A stretch of DNA of 64,000 nucleotides from Metaruminococcus_A sp050943475. GTDB lineage: Bacteria; Bacillota; Clostridia; Oscillospirales; Ruminococcaceae. Numbering within the stretch: position 1 is the stretch's first letter; every line of letters starts with the position of its first letter. Under the pieces are notes generated by a model, which saw nothing but the letters and a program-made list of their open reading frames with translations, searched no databases and had not been told where the DNA came from. Location: the NCBI GenBank assembly GCA_050943475.1, contig JBMNPF010000008.1:70821-134820 (forward strand), read 5' to 3'. The position numbers and the translations under genes are program-made. Below, one piece after another: positions 24,149 through 33,044 of the stretch.

Positions 24149-24706
24149 TTACTGAAAAAAAATTCGGTTTTCGCCCTCCTGCCGTTTTAAATCAACACCG
24201 CTGACCAAAAGCGACGCAACATAAAGGAGCACAGCGGATGGGTCGTACTTTGCAGTAAAATCAACTGTAATTTCCATCGGTTCTACCGAACGACCCTGAA
24301 GTGTTTCAATGGTTCTTTGCAGAGAAACGGCTGCATCATTTTCATTCAGACTTGAATAGGTAATGGTATCCTTTGAAGAAAGCCCGCATACGATGGTGCG
24401 TAGCTTCATTTCGGAAAGCTGGCAAAGCTGTTCCGGGCAGGCAGAGTTCGCTAAAACCACAATATCCTTTGAAAATTCCCGAATACGCCCCATATCGGCA
24501 TCCGGCTTAAGCACAACAATACAGTTTTTTCCCTTTACTGTATGTGGATTTCCCGAATTAACAATGAGAATATCCGGCCCATTGCCCGCGGTTCGGACAC
24601 TCCCCGCGGTCACTGTGTGAACCGAAAACGACGGTTTGAGGTTGCGTTCAAAAATGCGTAAAAGAGCTTGATCCTGCCGGTCACCGTAGAGAACGATTGT
24701 TACCAT
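24149..24706 (-). CDS. Unrecognised cytoplasmic protein, 185 aa
   Basis: I do not recognise a named family. The sequence starts MVTIVLYGDRQDQALLRIF and alternates beta-like and helical stretches. DILIVNSGNPHTV (about 45-57), CIVVLKPDAD (about 62-71), DIVVLANSACPEQ (about 81-93) and RTIVCGLSSKDTITYSSLNEND (about 103-124) look like successive strands of a Rossmann-like fold with a cysteine in two of the loops. The GLSSKDTITYSSL segment loosely recalls C-terminal regions of Mur-ligase-like proteins, but no ATP-binding motif is present. No signal peptide or membrane segment. The ribosome site is weak. Confidence 0.6.
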   Translation of the reverse strand: MVTIVLYGDRQDQALLRIFERNLKPSFSVHTVTAGSVRTAGNGPDILIVNSGNPHTVKGKNCIVVLKPDADMGRIREFSKDIVVLANSACPEQLCQLSEMKLRTIVCGLSSKDTITYSSLNENDAAVSLQRTIETLQGRSVEPMEITVDFTAKYDPSAVLLYVASLLVSGVDLKRQEGENRIFFQ

Positions 24707-25019
24707 TCACATCACCATCTTGAAAGAATACCTCTATTATTTACCGTTCCGCTTCATTTATGAACAGGGCGGCAGAGAAAATCCCCGCCGCCCTGTTTCT
24801 TTCGAGTCAAATTTCAATTTTTATTTTCGCAAGACGCCGAATATAACACGGCAGTAAGGTATGATTCAGAATCCTAATTCTTGAACATATCAGGCGACAG
24901 CGCATCAAGTAGTCAAGCTATATCCTTCCGCCAGCCTTGTTATCTAATAAACGCCAACAAAAAAACCAAATTTTTGTATAAAGCTAAACTTAACCGCCGG
25001 TGACAATGCCAAAAATCAT
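24707..25019. other. Intergenic interval with one GC-rich hairpin
   Basis: No gene seen. A perfect 10-bp inverted repeat (ACAGGGCGGC at 24764-24773 with GCCGCCCTGT at 24787-24796) is followed on the plus strand by TTTCTTTC. It looks like a terminator but faces away from both flanking minus-strand genes. Confidence 0.5.
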
Positions 25020-26618
25020 TTACCGAAATTCGCAGTTTTTAAAATCGACAATCTGCCCGGAAATATCGCGGATAAAACCGGTAACAGAACCACTGCTGAC
25101 AAAACAGTCAGTCTGGTAATAAAGCGGGATAAATACGCCGCTGTTCAAAAGCTGCTGTTCCGCCTGCTTATAGTACTCTGTGCTCTGTTCCAATGTTGAG
25201 CGGGAGGCCTGGTTCAAAAGCGAAGCGTAGCCTTCGAGTAAAATACCATACTGCGGCATATCGGCAAACGAGGCCAAATAAGCCTCGGGACTGTTGTAGC
25301 TTCCGCTGATCTGCATAACCGCACAATCAAAATCACCTGACGTAAGACGCTGCTGATATTCTTGTTCCTCCAACTGCTCCACCTTAAAATACACCTGTAA
25401 ATCACGCTGCCATATTTGGGAGATGTAGGAGAAAAGAGCTGCATGCGGGGAATCTTTTGGCATGATCACCGTGACATTGGAAAGCGAGGTGGTACCAAGC
25501 GCAGAGTACACCCCCTGCATCATTTGAACAGCATCTCCGGCCTGATATGCGGGTGCAGATACCCGATTTGCCAACTCGCGGTAAGACTTATCGAGCATTG
25601 TAACAGCCGGCGGAACCAATGCATCTGCAACCGAAAGATAATCCGGCAGATAATCCTCATAGCAGCTTCGGTCCAAATCCATGGATAAAGCTTTTACAAC
25701 ATTGGGATTTGCAAAAGCCGTTCTTGAGCAATTAAAGACAAGTCCCCAGGTAGAATTGGTATTTTGATCGATGTTGTTCCCTTTTCCGGTGAACATCTGC
25801 GCTTTATCACCGGTAATCGAAAAAGCGTGGACATTGCCGTCGTCAAAATCTTTTTTTACCTCTTCGAGATCCGATTGAAAATAAAGGCTGACACCGCCGT
25901 TTTTCACTTCGGTCGCCGACTGGTACGCCGGATTGCTGCGAAGCGCCAAATATTCCCCTTTTGACCATTCTTTTAAGTAATAGGCGCCATTGGACATCAA
26001 TGTATCCATACTTAAGCCATAGCGCCCCTCCGCCTCCAAGAAAAACGCTTCGTTGCAGGGCATGGCCGCAGGGGTCGTCAGCAGGGTGAGAAACATAGAA
26101 TTGGCATAATCTAACTGAATGGTCAGCGTGTAGTCATCCTCCGCCGTTACACCAAGTTCTGACACCGGCAAGCTGCCATTGTGTATGGTCTCTGCGTTTT
26201 TTATACAATATAATTTTTTAGCGGATACGGAACCGGTTTCCGGGTTAAATAAACGCTGGAACCCAAACACAAAATCATGTGCTGTTACAGGCGCTTCCCG
26301 TTTATCCGCAGCCGCATACCACTTTGCGTCGGTCCGCAGATGGAACACATAGGTCAAGCCGTCGCTGCTCACCTCATAATCGGTAGCAACGCCCTCGGTG
26401 AGCTTACCGTCAGCCGCCATGCGCAGCAAACCTTCAAACAGGTTAGTGACCACCAGAGCACTGGACGGATCATCGGCAAGCGGCGGATCCAAGTTGACCG
26501 GTTCAGACGATAAATTATATTTTACGAGTTGATTCGACTTTTTGCCGGAACACGAAACCAACGGCAGAAGCAAAACAGCTGCCATGCAGAGGCAAAGAGT
26601 CCTTTTTATCCATGTCAC
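25020..26618 (-). CDS. Oligopeptide/peptide ABC transporter substrate-binding lipoprotein (OppA family)
   Basis: 532 residues of the SBP_bac_5 family. The GTG start at 26618 (AAGGAAG upstream) gives MTWIKRTLCLCMAAVLLLPLVSC, a signal peptide with lipobox LVSC at Cys23. Family features follow: YNLSSEPVNLDPPLADDPSSALVVTNLFEGL (about 35-65), then VTAHDFVFGFQRL, NGAYYLKEW, and a long C-terminal domain. It would capture peptides or similar ligands outside the membrane for an importer. No permease or ATPase gene is adjacent, so it is an orphan binding protein that may share a transporter encoded elsewhere or act as a sensor. Ligand unknown. Confidence 0.88.
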   Translation of the reverse strand: MTWIKRTLCLCMAAVLLLPLVSCSGKKSNQLVKYNLSSEPVNLDPPLADDPSSALVVTNLFEGLLRMAADGKLTEGVATDYEVSSDGLTYVFHLRTDAKWYAAADKREAPVTAHDFVFGFQRLFNPETGSVSAKKLYCIKNAETIHNGSLPVSELGVTAEDDYTLTIQLDYANSMFLTLLTTPAAMPCNEAFFLEAEGRYGLSMDTLMSNGAYYLKEWSKGEYLALRSNPAYQSATEVKNGGVSLYFQSDLEEVKKDFDDGNVHAFSITGDKAQMFTGKGNNIDQNTNSTWGLVFNCSRTAFANPNVVKALSMDLDRSCYEDYLPDYLSVADALVPPAVTMLDKSYRELANRVSAPAYQAGDAVQMMQGVYSALGTTSLSNVTVIMPKDSPHAALFSYISQIWQRDLQVYFKVEQLEEQEYQQRLTSGDFDCAVMQISGSYNSPEAYLASFADMPQYGILLEGYASLLNQASRSTLEQSTEYYKQAEQQLLNSGVFIPLYYQTDCFVSSGSVTGFIRDISGQIVDFKNCEFR

Positions 26619-26820
26619 AGAAAGTACTTCCTTTACCGAACAAATTAAAATAAATTGTTTTTCAGTTATCAATAGTATGCGTCAAATATTCAAAACAGGA
26701 TGATAAGAATGCTTTATGGGAATCATTTACAATGAAAAAATTTCCGTTTTTATTATAACACATTGGTCATACGCTGCAAATTAACTTTTTCTTAACAACG
26801 CCGGTCATGAAAGAAACTAA

Positions 26821-26849
26821 TTGAACATAAATTTGATTTATAGTATAAT
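26821..26849 (+). promoter_or_regulatory. SigA-type promoter of glmS
   Basis: -35 TTGAAC (26821-26826), 17-base spacer, -10 TATAAT (26844-26849), 56 bases before the start codon. The leader that follows is too short for a glmS ribozyme. Confidence 0.8.
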
Positions 26850-26905
26850 AGGGTAGTTCAAAAGAGGACATACGCTAAATTTGATATATATTTGAGGTGA
26901 ATACT

Positions 26906-28726
26906 ATGTGTGGTATTGTCGGATATGCAGGGGCAAAAAATGCGGCCGAAGTATTAATCGACGGACTGCGCCATTTGGAGTACCGCGGGTATGACTCTGC
27001 GGGAATTGCTGTTTTTGAGGAAGACGGAATTCATGTTGTAAAATCAAAAGGCCGCCTGGATGACCTGGAGGCCAAAATGCAGCAGGAGGGCTGCCCGAAA
27101 GGTACCACCGGCATTGGTCATACGCGGTGGGCAACACATGGGGAGCCTTCGGACATCAATTCCCATCCACACGGGAATAAGGTCGTTTCCATCGTCCACA
27201 ACGGCATCATTGAAAACTACATGGAAATCAAGGCTTTTCTGGAAGAAAAAGGGTACGTTTTTGAATCTGAAACGGATACCGAAACCATTGCAAAGCTGCT
27301 GGACTATTATTATAAAGGCGATCCGATGGATGCCATTCGCTCGGTGCTTGCAAAAATCCACGGTTCCTATGCTCTGGGGATTGTTTTCAGGGATTTTCCA
27401 GAAAAAATCTTTGCAACCCGCAAAGACAGCCCGCTGATTGCCGGTATTGGCGAGGGAGAAAACTTTATTGCTTCCGACGTTCCGGCTATTTTAAAATACA
27501 CCCGGAATTATTATCTTTTAGAGCAGGATGAAATTGTTGAGCTGACAAAAGACTATGTGAAAGTGACCGATGTCAACGGCGATGAAATCCACAAAGAGCG
27601 CATGACCGCCACCTGGGATGTGGAAGCGGCTGAAAAAGGCGGTTTCCCCCATTTTATGATCAAAGAGATCCACGAACAGCCTTTGGCCATTACCAATACC
27701 CTTTCTCCGCGTATTGTAAACGGCCTGCCGCAGTTTGACCTGCCGAATCTTACCGATGAACTGCTGGCTTCCTTTAAAAACATTCACGTTGTCGCCTGCG
27801 GTACCGCCATGCATGCTGGTATGATCGGCAAATACCTGACCGAACGACTTGCACGCATCCCGGTCAATGTTGATATTGCCTCGGAATTCCGCTATCGTGA
27901 TCCGATTTTGGGCAAAGACGATCTTGTAATCATCATCTCTCAGTCCGGCGAAACGGCCGATACCCTTGCCGCCCTTCGTCTTGCCAAAGAGCGCGGCGCC
28001 TATACCCTTGCCGTTGTCAATGTTGTTGGTTCTTCAATTGCACGTGAGGCAGATGATGTCATTTACACCTGGGCAGGCCCGGAAATTGCCGTAGCAAGCA
28101 CAAAAGCATATTCGGTTCAGGTCGCTATTATGTATCTCATTGCCTTTAAGCTTGGTCTTGTGAAAGGAACTTTGACTGTCGAACAGGTCAAAGAATATTG
28201 CCGTATTTTACTTCAAATTCCCGGAAGTATTAAAGCAATGTTGGATGACACCAGCAACTGCCAATATTTTGCTTCAAAGTTCCAAAATGCACACAGTTTG
28301 TTCTACATTGGCCGCGGACTGGATTACGCCCTTTCCATGGAGGGTTCTCTTAAACTGAAAGAAATATCTTACATCCACTCGGAATCCTATGCGGCGGGTG
28401 AGTTAAAACACGGAACCATTTCCCTGATTACCGACGATGTGCCGGTCGTAGCGGTCGCCACCCAGTCGCGGCTCTACGAAAAAACCATCAGCAACATCAA
28501 AGAGGTCAACGCAAGAGGTGCAAAGGTTTTGCTCATCTGTAAAGAAGGCGCCGAGGTAGGCAGCGATGTAACCGACTTTCTTCTTCGTGTCCCCGCTTAT
28601 GACGATATTTTTATGCCGCTTGTCACCATTGTGCCGCTTCAGCTTTTTGCTTACTACACTGCAGTCCTTCGCGGCTGTGATGTGGATAAACCCCGTAATC
28701 TTGCCAAAAGCGTTACCGTTGAATAA
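26906..28726 (+). CDS. glmS: Glutamine-fructose-6-phosphate aminotransferase (isomerizing)
   Basis: 606 residues. Starting at ATG 26906 puts the catalytic Cys directly after the initiator Met (MCGIVGYAG), as required for the N-terminal nucleophile glutamine amidotransferase domain (1-about 215, with HTRWATHG and GSYALGIVF). Two SIS domains follow (SQSGETADTLAALR and SYAAGELKHGTISLI), ending LAKSVTVE. It makes glucosamine-6-phosphate from fructose-6-phosphate and glutamine, the entry to amino-sugar and peptidoglycan synthesis. A GTG three codons upstream overlaps the ribosome site TGAGGTGA and is rejected. Monocistronic, with its own promoter and terminator. Confidence 0.97.
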   Translation: MCGIVGYAGAKNAAEVLIDGLRHLEYRGYDSAGIAVFEEDGIHVVKSKGRLDDLEAKMQQEGCPKGTTGIGHTRWATHGEPSDINSHPHGNKVVSIVHNGIIENYMEIKAFLEEKGYVFESETDTETIAKLLDYYYKGDPMDAIRSVLAKIHGSYALGIVFRDFPEKIFATRKDSPLIAGIGEGENFIASDVPAILKYTRNYYLLEQDEIVELTKDYVKVTDVNGDEIHKERMTATWDVEAAEKGGFPHFMIKEIHEQPLAITNTLSPRIVNGLPQFDLPNLTDELLASFKNIHVVACGTAMHAGMIGKYLTERLARIPVNVDIASEFRYRDPILGKDDLVIIISQSGETADTLAALRLAKERGAYTLAVVNVVGSSIAREADDVIYTWAGPEIAVASTKAYSVQVAIMYLIAFKLGLVKGTLTVEQVKEYCRILLQIPGSIKAMLDDTSNCQYFASKFQNAHSLFYIGRGLDYALSMEGSLKLKEISYIHSESYAAGELKHGTISLITDDVPVVAVATQSRLYEKTISNIKEVNARGAKVLLICKEGAEVGSDVTDFLLRVPAYDDIFMPLVTIVPLQLFAYYTAVLRGCDVDKPRNLAKSVTVE

Positions 28727-28762
28727 AAATAGAAGCCGCTCGTATGAGCGGCTTCTATTTTT
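28725..28762. terminator. Bidirectional terminator after glmS
   Basis: 17-bp perfect stem (28725-28741 with 28746-28762), four-base loop, A-run before and T-run after. It serves glmS and the convergent TM2 gene. Confidence 0.92.
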
Positions 28763-28773
28763 ATAAACAGTTC

Positions 28774-29196
28774 TTACTGCTGAAGCGGAATGCCTTTTGC
28801 ATCTTTTGTAAAATTCGGAGAACCTGTGAGAATTAAAATTCCCTCTACAAGACCCCAAATTTCAGAAGCAATCGACAGTGTAAAGCAAGAAAGTACCGTA
28901 ATCAACAGCTGAGCAACCGCTTTCCCGGTAAAGCCAAGGTAAAAATTATGTACACCAAACGCGCCAAGAAAAATGCCAAGCAGGCCCGCAGCCATTTTGG
29001 ATTTTGCCGCACCGTTCGCATTCGGAATAGCCGCGTTATTGACCGCCACACCGCATTTCAAGCAGACAGCCGCGCCCGGCGCAACCGCGTTGCCACAGTT
29101 TGCACAATACCCGGTTCCCTGCCCGGCAGCAGCGCCACAATTTACACAAAACGCAGCGTTGTCATTCATTTGAGCTCCACAGTTTTTACAATACAT
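28774..29196 (-). CDS. Zinc-ribbon and TM2-domain membrane protein (copy 1)
   Basis: 140 residues. Two zinc ribbons are visible: MYCKNCGAQMNDNAAFCVNCG and YCANCGNAVAPGAAVCLKCG. A TM2 domain follows with two membrane helices (AAGLLGIFLGAFGVHNFYLGF and a second from about residue 95, ending in WGLVEGILIL). The start at 29196 follows GGGAGG. It closely resembles the upstream gene 29365-29844 and is clearly a tandem duplicate. The family is widespread, anchored in the membrane with cytoplasmic zinc ribbons, and has no settled function. Confidence 0.88.
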   Translation of the reverse strand: MYCKNCGAQMNDNAAFCVNCGAAAGQGTGYCANCGNAVAPGAAVCLKCGVAVNNAAIPNANGAAKSKMAAGLLGIFLGAFGVHNFYLGFTGKAVAQLLITVLSCFTLSIASEIWGLVEGILILTGSPNFTKDAKGIPLQQ

Positions 29197-29322
29197 CGTA
29201 AATCCTCCCATATACAGACAGCAACCACGCCGCCTTTCAAGTGAAGCGAAAGAAAAACTCTTTTCACAACCAAATTTATGATAGCCTATTTTTGAATAGA
29301 AGTCAATGGACAACAAACAAAG

Positions 29323-29356
29323 AAAAAGCACGGGCTTTTTAAGTCCCGTGCTTTTT
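29323..29356 (-). terminator. Terminator between the two TM2 genes
   Basis: 12-bp stem (29323-29334 with 29345-29356) with A- and T-runs on both sides, just after the stop of the second TM2 gene. The two paralogues are therefore probably transcribed separately. Confidence 0.85.
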
Positions 29357-29364
29357 ACGCAACC

Positions 29365-29844
29365 TTAGCTTTGAAGCGGATTGCCTTTTCCGTCTGTTGT
29401 AATGGAACCGGCAAGAATCATAATACCTTCCACCAATCCCCAAACAGAAGACGCGGCGGCCGCAAAAAGCAACGGCCAAAGGATAAAGCAGGAAATAATG
29501 GTTAAAAGCCAACCCAAACCACCCATTAAAACCTGAGCAACTGCTTTTCCGGTATAGCCAAGGTAGAAGTTGTGAATTCCCAACCCACCGAGGAAAATAC
29601 CAAGCAAGCCCGCAGTCACCTTTGACTTTGGCGCAGAAGCCCCTGGTACGCCTGCCGGAGCGCCACCCTGTGCTGCCACCGGATTATTCAGCATAGCGCC
29701 GCACTTCAGACAAACTGCAGCTCCCGGTGCAACCTCGTTGCCGCAATTCGCACAATGCGTATAACCCTGCCCAACCGCAGCGCCGCAAGTGACGCAGAAC
29801 GCAGCATTGTCATTCATTGGTGCACCACAATTTTTACAAAACAT
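29365..29844 (-). CDS. Zinc-ribbon and TM2-domain membrane protein (copy 2)
   Basis: 159 residues with the same plan as copy 1: zinc ribbons MFCKNCGAPMNDNAAFCVTCG and HCANCGNEVAPGAAVCLKCG, a Gly/Ala/Pro-rich linker, then TM2 helices (TAGLLGIFLGGLGIHNFYLGY and an extended hydrophobic part WLLTIISCFILWPLLFAAAA). It differs from copy 1 by a longer linker and a longer second hydrophobic region. GGGAGGG lies upstream of the ATG. Function unknown. Confidence 0.88.
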   Translation of the reverse strand: MFCKNCGAPMNDNAAFCVTCGAAVGQGYTHCANCGNEVAPGAAVCLKCGAMLNNPVAAQGGAPAGVPGASAPKSKVTAGLLGIFLGGLGIHNFYLGYTGKAVAQVLMGGLGWLLTIISCFILWPLLFAAAASSVWGLVEGIMILAGSITTDGKGNPLQS

Positions 29845-29970
29845 CTCGAAACCCTCCCATAATAGAGCGCCTCAAAGGCGCAAAAATCCAAACAACACAT
29901 AAATGTTTTGGAATTTACTTAAGCTTATTATATAGTGGGAGCAGGAGTGTGTCAATTAAATTGTGAAAAT

Positions 29971-31374
29971 TTATGCCGCGAAAAACTCATAAAAAGCACG
30001 ATATGCCATATAGGTGTCAATTTTGGAAACGACTTCAAACGGTGCATGCATGGACAACACCGGTACTCCAAGATCGATGACGTCCACATTGAGGTTTGCA
30101 ATATAAGCGGCTACGGTTCCGCCGCCACCCTGATCCACTTTGCCAAGCTCGCCGGTCTGCCAGACAACGCCGGTTTTGTCGAGAAGATTGCGGACTTTCC
30201 CTGCAAACTCCGCCGAAGCATCCGACGTACCGGATTTTCCCCGTGCGCCGGTATATTTGGTAATGACAACTCCATAGTTGAGGTAAGCCGTATTACGGCG
30301 CTCCGCAACCTCCGGGAAGGTTGGGTCAAAAGCGGCGTTAACGTCGGCTGAGAGGCATTCAGAATGGGAGAGAACCGTGCGCCCCTCCACGCCGTGCGGT
30401 TTGGCTAAATCAGCGATAAAATAGCGCAAAAATGCAGATTTCAGACCCGTATTTCCATCGCTGCCAATTTCTTCTTTATCCGCAAGCACAAGCACCGAGG
30501 TTTTTTTCGGTTTTTTGGTACGCAGAAGCGCCTGTAGAGCCGTGTAGGCACAGACACGATCGTCATGACCATAAGCACCGACCATAGAGCGGTCAAAGCC
30601 AATGTCCTTAGCATGAAACGCCGGTACAACCTCCAGCTCTGCTGAAAGGAAATCGCTTTCAGTAATGCGATATTTCTCAAACAGAATATTAAGCAGGTTG
30701 AGTTTTACCTTTTCGCTGATTTCATCATCCTTGAACGGCATACTACCGATGAGAACATTGAGTTCCTCTCCCCGCACGCCTTCGGCAAGGGTGCGTTTCA
30801 TCTGGTCGCCCGCAAGATGCGGAAGCAGATCGGTCACACAGAAAACCGGGTCTCCTTCCTGTTCGCCAACCGAAACTTCAATGCAGTTGTTTTCTTTGTC
30901 AATAATCACACCATGAAGCGCAAGCGGAATCGCCGTCCACTGGTACTTTTTAATACCGCCATAGTAATGGGTCTTAAAAAGCGCAAGCTCAGCATCTTCA
31001 TAAACCGGGCATGGTTTTAAATCAAGGCGCGGAGAATCAATGTGCGCTGCCGCAAGGTTTACGCCCTTTTCCAGCGGTTCGGTGCCAACAATTGCCGCAA
31101 TAATGGATTTTCCGCGGTTGACTGAATACACCTTCGCTCCAGCTTCATATTTTTTCTCCGGATCAAACGGAACATAGCCGTCCTGCTCCAAAAGTTTTAC
31201 CGTGGTAACCACTGCTTCACGTTCGGTTTTTGCATCATCCAAAAAATGTTTATATGGATCGCAAAATTCAAAGGCCGCCTGAATCTCCGCATCGTCCATC
31301 CGGAGCGCTGCATGCTTTGGATCCAGAAACAACTTTTCTTTCAACTCTTTTGCTGCACTTTTGGTTTCACTCAT
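29971..31374 (-). CDS. M18-family zinc aminopeptidase
   Basis: 467 residues, the size of the bacterial M18 branch. Conserved segments are the first metal His and catalytic Asp in AAHIDSPRLDLKP (about 92-104), the Glu pair in LADKEEIGSDGNTG, the Asp of SECLSADVNAAFDP and the last His in VLSMHAPFEVVSK near the C-terminus. These metallo-aminopeptidases remove N-terminal residues from peptides in the cytoplasm. The ATG at 31374 shares one base with the coaE stop and follows AGGAGGA. Last gene of the operon DUF951 - prfA - tsaC - coaE - M18. Confidence 0.93.
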   Translation of the reverse strand: MSETKSAAKELKEKLFLDPKHAALRMDDAEIQAAFEFCDPYKHFLDDAKTEREAVVTTVKLLEQDGYVPFDPEKKYEAGAKVYSVNRGKSIIAAIVGTEPLEKGVNLAAAHIDSPRLDLKPCPVYEDAELALFKTHYYGGIKKYQWTAIPLALHGVIIDKENNCIEVSVGEQEGDPVFCVTDLLPHLAGDQMKRTLAEGVRGEELNVLIGSMPFKDDEISEKVKLNLLNILFEKYRITESDFLSAELEVVPAFHAKDIGFDRSMVGAYGHDDRVCAYTALQALLRTKKPKKTSVLVLADKEEIGSDGNTGLKSAFLRYFIADLAKPHGVEGRTVLSHSECLSADVNAAFDPTFPEVAERRNTAYLNYGVVITKYTGARGKSGTSDASAEFAGKVRNLLDKTGVVWQTGELGKVDQGGGGTVAAYIANLNVDVIDLGVPVLSMHAPFEVVSKIDTYMAYRAFYEFFAA

Positions 31375-32003
31375 CAAAATTCCTCCTGTTCACTCATAGG
31401 CGCACCGTAGCGCTCCAGTAAATTCTGTATTACACATTCCGCTTGCTGCCAAAACGCCTCAACAGAACCGTTATTTGTCAGGACAAGGTCCGCACGTTCC
31501 CGGTAAAACGCATCATCATGCTGAGCAGAGAGCCGAAGTTCCGCCGCTTCAGCCGTCAAGCCGTCCCGTGCCATAATACGCTGCAGCCTGCTCTGGTAGT
31601 CTGCACAGACCGCAATGACATAATCGCACAGCTTATCAGCACCGGCTTCATACAACGTAGGGGCATCCAGCAAAAGCCACCGGCTTCCCCGTTGTTCCGC
31701 CCATGCGATTTCACGCCGGATTTCTGCTAAAATAAAGGGGAAAATCGTAGTATTGAGCTGTTTTAACTTTTCAGGGTCCGAAAAAACGATGCGTCCCAGT
31801 ACCTTACGATCAATCGTTCCGTCTTTTTTCCGGATCTCACCGCCAAACACCGTGCAAAGCGCCTCGATACAATCGGTATGCTCCATAACATCATGGCAGA
31901 CACGGTCGGCGTCAACAACAGCAAACCCATGCGCTGCAAAAGTTTCGCTGATGAGCGACTTTCCTGCGCCGCTCTGCCCAGTCAATCCAACAACCCGGAT
32001 CAT
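31374..32003 (-). CDS. coaE: Dephospho-CoA kinase
   Basis: 209 residues with the P-loop GLTGQSGAGKSLISE at 6-20, VVDADRVCHDVME (about 33-45), and WLLLDAPTLYEAGADKLCDYVIAVCA (about 110-135) of the CoaE family. It catalyses the last step of coenzyme A synthesis, phosphorylating the 3'-OH of dephospho-CoA. Its start overlaps the tsaC stop by four bases and its stop overlaps the aminopeptidase start by one. A trailing extension after residue 190 ends EQEEF. Confidence 0.94.
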   Translation of the reverse strand: MIRVVGLTGQSGAGKSLISETFAAHGFAVVDADRVCHDVMEHTDCIEALCTVFGGEIRKKDGTIDRKVLGRIVFSDPEKLKQLNTTIFPFILAEIRREIAWAEQRGSRWLLLDAPTLYEAGADKLCDYVIAVCADYQSRLQRIMARDGLTAEAAELRLSAQHDDAFYRERADLVLTNNGSVEAFWQQAECVIQNLLERYGAPMSEQEEF

Positions 32004-33022
32004 AACTCAATCACCTGAAATCCGGCCGCACGCATCATACGATTGTAAACCGCAAGTCCCATGCCTTCTTTTTCGGGACAACGCGCATAAACGGTTTGGG
32101 CGCCCTCTGCGTCAAGTTCGCGCAGAGCATCAAAGAGTCCGGCTGCCTGAGTTTCCGGTTCGTGCTCCCTGCCATAAACAAGGCTTGGAACCCGGAGCTT
32201 CCCCTGTTCTCCCTCAAACAACAGTGCAAAAACACCCGGTTCAGCTTTATGATTGACATAATCGGCAAATTTATCCACCGAGCCTTTTATAAGGATAACA
32301 TCCGCCTTTGGCGAATAATGCTTATATTTTAATCCTGGGGAAAGCACTTTCTTTCCTTCATCCAGCTTGGATTCCACCGCCGGATCCACCGTAACAGCAA
32401 GGCCAAGTGCTTGGATCTGCTCCGACGTAACACCGCCGGGGCGGAGCAAATGCACCGAATCCTCTTTTACAAGCACAACGGTGGATTCTACCCCCACAGA
32501 ACAGCTCCCACCGTCCAGAATCAGCGGAATTTTCCCTTTCATATCCTCAAAGACATGTTCTGCCCGCGTTGGGCTGGGCCGGCCGGAGGTATTGGCGGAA
32601 GGCGCCGCGAGCGGAAGGCCGCTTTCCCGAATCAGCGCCGCTGCATCCGGGTGGCTCGGCATACGGACTGCAACGGTATTCAGGCCCGCTGTTACTTCAG
32701 GCGGCACCTTTTCAGACTTTGGAAGAATCATCGTTAAGGGACCGGGCCAAAAAGCATCGGCCAGCCTGTGGGCAATTACCGGGAAAGAAGCAACCAGATC
32801 CCCCAACATATCCAGCGAAGCAATGTGGACAATCAAAGGATTGTCCTGCGGCCGACCCTTGGCTGCAAAAATTTTTGCAACTGCTTCGGGATCATAAGCG
32901 TTCGCGGCCAGGCCGTAAACCGTCTCGGTCGGCATGCCAACCACCTCGCCCCGACGCAGCAGCTCGGCCGCCTCACGAATAGACTCTATGGAGCAGCGCT
33001 TCACCTGCGTTTGAACTGTCAT
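32000..33022 (-). CDS. L-threonylcarbamoyladenylate synthase, long (Sua5/YwlC) form
   Basis: 340 residues. The YrdC core has the KRC...GEVVGMPTETVYGLAANAYD region (about 8-40), KGRPQDNPLIVHI (about 55-67) and SANTSGRPSPT (about 143). A C-terminal Sua5 domain follows, after GLKYKHYSPKADVILI. It makes threonylcarbamoyl-AMP from Thr, bicarbonate and ATP, the first step of t6A37 tRNA modification. The ATG at 33022 follows CGAGGCAA, and an in-frame earlier codon at 33055 would run into prfA. TsaB, D and E are not in the window. Confidence 0.93.
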   Translation of the reverse strand: MTVQTQVKRCSIESIREAAELLRRGEVVGMPTETVYGLAANAYDPEAVAKIFAAKGRPQDNPLIVHIASLDMLGDLVASFPVIAHRLADAFWPGPLTMILPKSEKVPPEVTAGLNTVAVRMPSHPDAAALIRESGLPLAAPSANTSGRPSPTRAEHVFEDMKGKIPLILDGGSCSVGVESTVVLVKEDSVHLLRPGGVTSEQIQALGLAVTVDPAVESKLDEGKKVLSPGLKYKHYSPKADVILIKGSVDKFADYVNHKAEPGVFALLFEGEQGKLRVPSLVYGREHEPETQAAGLFDALRELDAEGAQTVYARCPEKEGMGLAVYNRMMRAAGFQVIEL

Positions 33023-33044
33023 GAAAAATTGCCTCGATTCAAAA

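Noticed and set aside
26619..26905. Possible glmS ribozyme in the leader of glmS
   Set aside because: The predicted transcript start leaves only about 50 leader bases and the ribozyme core sequences are not visible.
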